Assembly: GCA_946406115.1 (NCBI GenBank)
Contig: OX291562.1
Location: 5,672,001-5,736,000 of the forward strand
Direction: 5' to 3'
Origin: Apoda limacodes
Lineage: Eukaryota; Arthropoda; Insecta; Lepidoptera; Limacodidae
Length of the DNA: 64,000 nt
This document shows positions 61,601 to 64,000 of this stretch, one piece after another. The translations under genes and the position numbers were made by a program. How positions within the stretch are numbered: position 1 is the stretch's first letter; every line of letters starts with the position of its first letter. The notes below the pieces were generated by a model, which searched no databases, was not told the DNA's origin, and was given only the letters and a program-made list of their open reading frames with translations.

Positions 61601-63984
61601 ATGGTCACATGAAAAGAGATTTATCACTCAGTGGAACCTAACAGGCTACACGACAAAAATACAATAGATCTATCTGCATATCTAATACCTTTAAACGAGC
61701 AATTCTTGTATATTTGTATATAGATAACCTGAATCTTGGAAACGGCTCCAGGGATTTTCATGAAATATGGTATGCAGGGGATTTCGGGGACGATGAATCG
61801 ACCTAGCTAGGTTTCATTTTTAGAAAACGTCGTTTTATCCGTTTTTTTAGGCAGTGATAAACTGAAAAATATGACTCTTCCTGACATCTATCGGTGAGTA
61901 GTAATAAGCAACATTAAAGCTATTTGACAATAGATGGCGTGATTAAGTAACACTTAAGCTACTTGACAATAAATGGCGTTGTTTAAAAAAAAATGAGCAA
62001 CACTTAGTCCTCCAGGTACTACCTAATAAAATAACACAAAATAGTAATATCAAAATTAAATAAATAACTTTTAGAAAGTTAATACTCAGTAGTACTACCT
62101 GTTCTAGTTTTCTTTTTAAGGTAGTAATTTCTTTCTGGCTACTGTAGGTGATGTCTAGTCCTGGTGACAAAGCATAGCAGAAAGTGATGCCTTGAGCTTT
62201 TGCCCCCGAGATGAGGGACGTAAGATGTTCTGCCTCTTCCACTGTGTACAGTTCCCTCCAGTATGCTCTGTGTTTATAATCATCCTTTGGAGCATATACA
62301 TACATGTCCATTTCCCATTTTTTCAATCTAAAAGGAATATTATGGGTTAATCTTTAGAATGTGGCCACATGATTTAAGGGGTGTGTGTTATAGAGGGGGC
62401 AAGAGGGACAGAGATCTGCGCATTTGAAAATGTGTATGAAAATACAGTACTTAGTAAAGTATGAAGTTAACAAATCACGCATTTACAATAGGTGCCTAAT
62501 TTACATATATAAACCTGACTCAAAATCTATATGCAAATCTTGTAAACATTACCTAACTTTACTTAATGTTAACTTTTTCTGGTAATTTAATTATTAATCA
62601 TTAAAATACTTACATGATAACTTTTATGGTCACATTCTTTAACTAGTTTTCAAATCACGACACTGATTAAACCTTAAATCTACAAAATTTCAAATTTACG
62701 ATGACAAATATTATACACATTTATGTATATGTTGCATAGACTAACAAAGTGAAAGACGCGCATAAAGGTCATTTTTGTTTACACAAATTGCAAATAGATT
62801 CTGTGTCAGGTTTATGTAACAAACAAAATTAGTTTTTGTGTCTTTTTATTGCTAGTAATAAAATAGAGTAAGAAAATCTAAATACACACAGCAACATAAT
62901 TTACAACCAGAAATGAAATAATGGTGGAGGATATTTTTGGTTTATCATATCAGAAGGGCCAAGGATTAAAGCTAAGCCACAGCCCCATTTTAATAAAATG
63001 TCTCTTGCCTTCAAAAAATGAATTCTAACAATATTATATTCTCTATAACTGTAATTTCTGTTTTTAAGAACTCAACAATATTTAAGCAATAAAGTTGGTT
63101 ATAATATAAATTTGTTCTGGCGCTATATTACCCACTGATAAATACAAACATGCCTTTAATAAAGATTGCTGCTGAAGCTTGAGCACTTTGGGAGACAAGT
63201 AAATCTGTAATATAAGTATTTAAATTTACGCGTTCCATTACTAATTTAAAAATAATAAAACAGGATTTAACACATCATTTGGCAAAGTACCTTTTTCTAC
63301 CTACCTGTGACCAGTGCTGGTGTAACCCAGGCAAAACGTCGGGAAAAAGGTATTTTGCCAAATGACGTGTTAAATCCTGTTTTATTATTTTTAAATAAGT
63401 AAATCTTCTAAAAGGCTTAAATACAATCTACTACTCATATCAAGTTAGAGACTTACTATCCAAACCAAAAATTGTCCTTAGTGGACAGGAAGGGTCTGCG
63501 CTCTTACCTGTTTTATTTAATATGTTCACTACAAACTTTATAGCATATAATAATAATAATCAAATCATTAATAACCCTAAGTTCCTGCAGTCATACCTCA
63601 AAAAGCCAACCCTTTATCTATCTATCGCCTATATTTCTGTTATGCTAATGAAAACATAACCTTTACCTACATAACAAGTCTTGAGTTAAAACATTTTGTA
63701 AAAAGACTAAACACAAGGTTTCAAAAATATTTGAATATATTAAAAAATATTTATACATATACTATTATGTACTTAAATAGAGATAAAACTCGGCAACAAT
63801 AATAACACATGAAGTCAAGAGTAAATCTGGGTTAATACTTTCACCTTCCTAAGAAACATTTTAAGACAACAAAACTTATATGAAACGAGGAGAATATAAT
63901 CAAAACTATTGTGTAATACAAGTTTAACTTACTTTTGAAAGAGATCCTTTCTTTGTTCCGTGGTCCACGGTCGACCATAAAAAC
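38908..63984 (-). CDS. Oga: Protein O-GlcNAcase (20 exons, 5' end outside window)
   Basis: Nucleocytoplasmic glycoside hydrolase (GH84) that removes O-linked N-acetylglucosamine from Ser/Thr of proteins, countering OGT. Exons (minus): 63933-63984, 62099-62327, 60682-60786, 59603-59765, 58803-58931, 58146-58289, 57676-57790, 56272-56357, 54736-54929, 53072-53462, 52505-52629, 50714-50802, 49591-49771, 46930-47104, 44681-44871, 43534-43622, 42443-42579, 41072-41220, 39898-40063, 38908-39035. All have AG/GT borders and every phase agrees: 3038 coding bases, about 1,010 residues, no break. Motifs: [46 protein letters not shown] with the catalytic Asp-Asp pair (human 174/175); [35 protein letters not shown] disordered linker, stalk helices and an acetyltransferase-like C-terminus follow. 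The initiator exon lies past the right edge. Confidence 0.97.
40111..40431. repeat. Dispersed repeat with GCAACACTAAAGC sub-repeats, copy 1
   Basis: Shares GAGCAATTCTTGTATATATG, CGGAAACGGCTCCAACGATT, GATAAACTGAAAAATATGAC, CTACTTGACTATAGATGGCG and TCCTCCAGGTACTA with copies at 42611-42700 and 61681-62022. The TAGATGGCGTT unit is repeated inside. In Oga intron 18. Confidence 0.7.
41379..41690. mobile_element. Three LINE tails in minus/plus/minus order, two joined tail to tail
   Basis: A minus-oriented tail (about 41379-41428) is followed by a plus-oriented tail (about 41432-41512). That runs through an A stretch directly into another minus-oriented copy (about 41530-41690), which extends back into ORF2 C-terminal sequence. 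Conserved cores are CCATCAGGCGGACCG and its complement. In Oga intron 17. Confidence 0.75.
42045..42130 (+). mobile_element. LINE 3' tail copy
   Basis: Carries CCGCTTACCATCAGGCGGAC, then TTGCCACCTTAGTGG and poly-A. Same family as 18225-19312. In Oga intron 17. Confidence 0.75.
42611..42700. repeat. Same dispersed repeat, short copy 2
   Basis: Contains GCGATGATAAACTGAAAAAT, AGCTACTTGACAATAGATGG and CCAGGTACTAG. In Oga intron 16. Confidence 0.65.
43712..43897 (+). repeat. Dispersed repeat beginning AGCTGACCGGGCAGACGTTG
   Basis: The same sequence in reverse occurs at 54540-54718, sharing GCAGCGCCATC, ATTCAAATCGGTCCAGCCG and a TATATATA end. Probably a short non-autonomous element. In Oga intron 15. 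Confidence 0.65.
43905..44205 (+). mobile_element. Second SINE family, copy A
   Basis: Contains GAGATTCGAACCCCG (B-box-like), CACTGGCTTTTCGGTGAAGG, CCCGCGTGTGGACTATGGCC and GTAGGCCGTGCCCCAACAGT. A second copy lies at 52155-52380. In Oga intron 15. Confidence 0.65.
44399..44640. mobile_element. 242-bp MITE with perfect 14-bp inverted ends
   Basis: TTAGGGTTCCGTAG at 44399-44412 and CTACGGAACCCTAA at 44627-44640. An 11-bp hairpin (ACCGAGGGATG / CATCCCTCGGT, 44466-44500) lies in the middle. It ends about 40 bp from the donor side of Oga exon 15. A related longer repeat occurs at 26055-26600. Confidence 0.75.
44681..49771 (-). CDS. Oga: Oga exons 13-15: stalk helical domain
   Basis: Exons 49591-49771 ([20 protein letters not shown]), 46930-47104 ([20 protein letters not shown], then [19 protein letters not shown]) and 44681-44871 ([20 protein letters not shown]). 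These correspond to the helical stalk that in human OGA swaps between subunits to form the dimer and helps shape the substrate cleft. The WVFRGGL motif is family-typical. Intron 13 (47105-49590) is filled with retroelement debris. Confidence 0.95.
45931..46150 (+). mobile_element. tRNA-derived SINE, copy 4
   Basis: The head AGCCTAGTTGGTAGTGTGGC (A-box-like) and GTGTTCGATTCCCGC (B-box-like) is followed by the standard body and 3' part. In Oga intron 14. Confidence 0.75.
46717..46883 (-). mobile_element. LINE 3' tail copy close to Oga exon 14
   Basis: Reverse-oriented tail (CCACTAAGGTGG .. CGGTCCGCCTGATGG) extending into ORF2 C-terminal sequence (AAGAACCCCATACTGTAGTC). Its end lies about 46 bp from the donor side of Oga exon 14. 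Confidence 0.78.
47440..47580 (+). repeat. Dispersed ATCATCATATTAGCTCATA repeat
   Basis: ATCATCATCATATTAGCTCA, GGTCCACTGCTGG..CCATAAG and GGCACCCCATTTCTACGGGT resemble a motif at 23180-23290 (TCATCATATAAGCTTATTTT, GGTCCATTGCTG). Short retroelement-like insert in Oga intron 13. Confidence 0.5.
47580..48970 (-). pseudogene. LINE endonuclease / early reverse-transcriptase fragment in Oga intron 13
   Basis: On the minus strand an apurinic-type endonuclease segment reads [16 protein letters not shown] and [15 protein letters not shown], followed by degraded sequence ([18 protein letters not shown]). The start of the reverse-transcriptase domain follows near 47630-47580 ([11 protein letters not shown], the same motif as the plus-strand copy at 18225). 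Many stops and frame changes. Same LINE family, an upstream part. Confidence 0.75.
49120..49585 (+). repeat. GC-rich insert with A run beside Oga exon 13
   Basis: About 400 bp far richer in GC than its surroundings, ending in an A run at 49573-49583, six bases from the donor side of exon 13. An open frame (49305-49622, [19 protein letters not shown]) overlaps the exon antisense and is not recognised. Most likely a retroelement 5' or ORF1 fragment. Confidence 0.45.
50425..50695 (+). mobile_element. RTE-like retroelement 3' region in Oga intron 12
   Basis: Begins ACTAGACTTTTGCCAGCGGA and ends TTATAATATTAGTAGG, with TCGATCCGTCCAGTGATTAA inside. Its end is within 20 bp of the donor side of Oga exon 12. 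Confidence 0.6.
50714..57790 (-). CDS. Oga: Oga exons 7-12: disordered Pro/Ser/Thr-rich linker
   Basis: Exons 57676-57790, 56272-56357, 54736-54929, 53072-53462, 52505-52629 and 50714-50802. They encode a low-complexity segment rich in Pro, Ser, Thr and acidic residues (for example [64 protein letters not shown]). It sits where the human enzyme has its insertion with the caspase-3 site between hydrolase and stalk. The largest exon, 53072-53462, is 130 codons. Conservation is low here, so exon calls rest on splice sites and uninterrupted phase. Confidence 0.88.
50940..51120 (+). repeat. Retroelement 3' end with TTTGACTTTGAC tail
   Basis: GAGTTTCTTGCCGGATTCTT..CTCGGTAG, then GACGATTCAAAAGTGATTGT..AATAAACC and three TTTGAC units. 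Worn copies at 40555-40700, 41855-41990 and 7215-7285 share the TTTCTTGCCGG / TGACGATTCAA blocks. Confidence 0.6.
52155..52380 (+). mobile_element. Second SINE family, copy B
   Basis: Shares CACTGGCTTTTCAGTGAAG, GCCCGCGTGTGGACTTTGGC and GTAGGCCGTGCC with 43905-44205 but lacks the tRNA-like head. In Oga intron 11. Confidence 0.65.
53761..54095. repeat. 56-bp minisatellite, six tandem copies
   Basis: Copies start at 53761, 53817, 53873, 53929, 53985 and 54041. They are nearly identical (one T-to-A change in copy 5; copy 6 has a base lost and one change). Each unit contains the inverted repeat CTACGTGTACGTAG and the palindrome AGTACGTACT. In Oga intron 9, directly followed by a LINE tail. Confidence 0.95.
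54096..54289 (+). mobile_element. LINE 3' tail copy abutting a minisatellite
   Basis: ORF2 C-terminal sequence (TATGGGGTTTTTCAAGAGAG, GGTCGGCAACGCGCGAGTGA) followed by a diverged tail and poly-A. Its 5' truncation point coincides with the end of the 56-bp repeat array. In Oga intron 9. Confidence 0.75.
54540..54718 (-). repeat. Reverse copy of the AGCTGACCGGGCAGAC repeat
   Basis: Reverse complement of 43712-43897. It ends only about 17 bases from the splice donor of Oga exon 9 (54736), so it defines the start of intron 9. Confidence 0.65.
55035..55600. repeat. Dispersed repeat with TTTTACCCGACTG ends
   Basis: Carries TTTTTTACCCGACTGATTCT at one end and AAAACCCGACTGTGG within, plus TAAAATCGGTTAAGCCGTCC. 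Resembles a common lepidopteran non-autonomous element. In Oga intron 8. Confidence 0.5.
57468..57640 (-). mobile_element. RTE-like retroelement 3' region, reverse orientation
   Basis: Contains CTGGACGGATCGGGGTTAAA and CCCGCGGGAATAACTATA, the reverse of the 3' region seen at 50425-50695. In Oga intron 7. Confidence 0.55.
58146..63984 (-). CDS. Oga: Oga exons 1-6 of the window: GH84 catalytic domain
   Basis: Six exons encode most of the (beta/alpha)8 hydrolase barrel. The order is GFYGRPWTT (63933-63984), the KDDYKHR sugar-contact loop (62099-62327), FDDIEPE with both catalytic aspartates (60682-60786), [20 protein letters not shown] (59603-59765), [13 protein letters not shown] (58803-58931) and [20 protein letters not shown] (58146-58289). 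Residues known to contact substrate or intermediate in human OGA (Asp-Asp, the NDY motif with its Asn/Asp, Tyr) are all present, so the enzyme should be active. Confidence 0.96.
61681..62022. repeat. Same dispersed repeat, long copy 3
   Basis: Full-length version in Oga intron 2, ending TCCTCCAGGTACTACC about 75 bp from exon 2. Two internal GACAATAGATGGCGT-type units. Termini resemble a rolling-circle or other non-TIR element, which I cannot prove. Confidence 0.65.
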
Positions 63985-64000
63985 CTGAAAAAAAACACGA

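Overview
The window is AT-rich, intron-dense eukaryotic DNA packed with transposons. It is almost certainly from a moth or butterfly (Lepidoptera). The organism call rests on a LINE 3' tail that recurs at least seven times (rule-like ending 'caggcggaccg...ttgccaccttagtggtataaaa' plus poly-A), on tRNA-derived SINE copies, on RTE-like 3' ends, and on insect-like versions of three conserved genes. No bacterial-style genes, operons, rRNA or CRISPR are present.

Three host genes could be rebuilt exon by exon with splice sites and reading phase in agreement. (1) NELF-A (negative elongation factor A), minus strand, start codon at 15880. Five exons run down to 8365, and the 3' part was not found (probably beyond position 1). 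(2) An LRRC27-like leucine-rich-repeat gene, plus strand, 20469-28942: four exons and a complete 418-residue frame, with a last intron of about 6 kb. (3) O-GlcNAcase (Oga), minus strand: 20 exons from 63984 to a stop at 38908. It is complete except for its 5' end, which lies past the right edge. Its catalytic Asp-Asp pair and the C-terminal acetyltransferase-like domain are both visible. NELF-A and the LRR gene are head to head across about 4.6 kb; the LRR gene and Oga are tail to tail across about 9.5 kb.

The last intron of the LRR gene carries, antisense, a 4.5-kb P-element-like transposon (24166-28714). It has a THAP DNA-binding exon, a conserved transposase C-terminus and matching inverted repeats, but the central catalytic region appears to be missing. 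A 365-bp hAT element with a perfect 8-bp target duplication sits at its left edge, and another repeat fills one of its introns.

The rest is repeats: a 276-bp hAT-type MITE with a perfect 8-bp target duplication (2612-2887), a long foldback element (9025-9365), several smaller inverted-repeat elements, LINE reverse-transcriptase and endonuclease fragments, two Copia RNase H remnants in opposite orientation, a gag-like ORF, and a six-copy 56-bp minisatellite in an Oga intron. I see no clearly new multi-gene system. The most unusual structures are the antisense nested P-like element and the palindrome-rich minisatellite.
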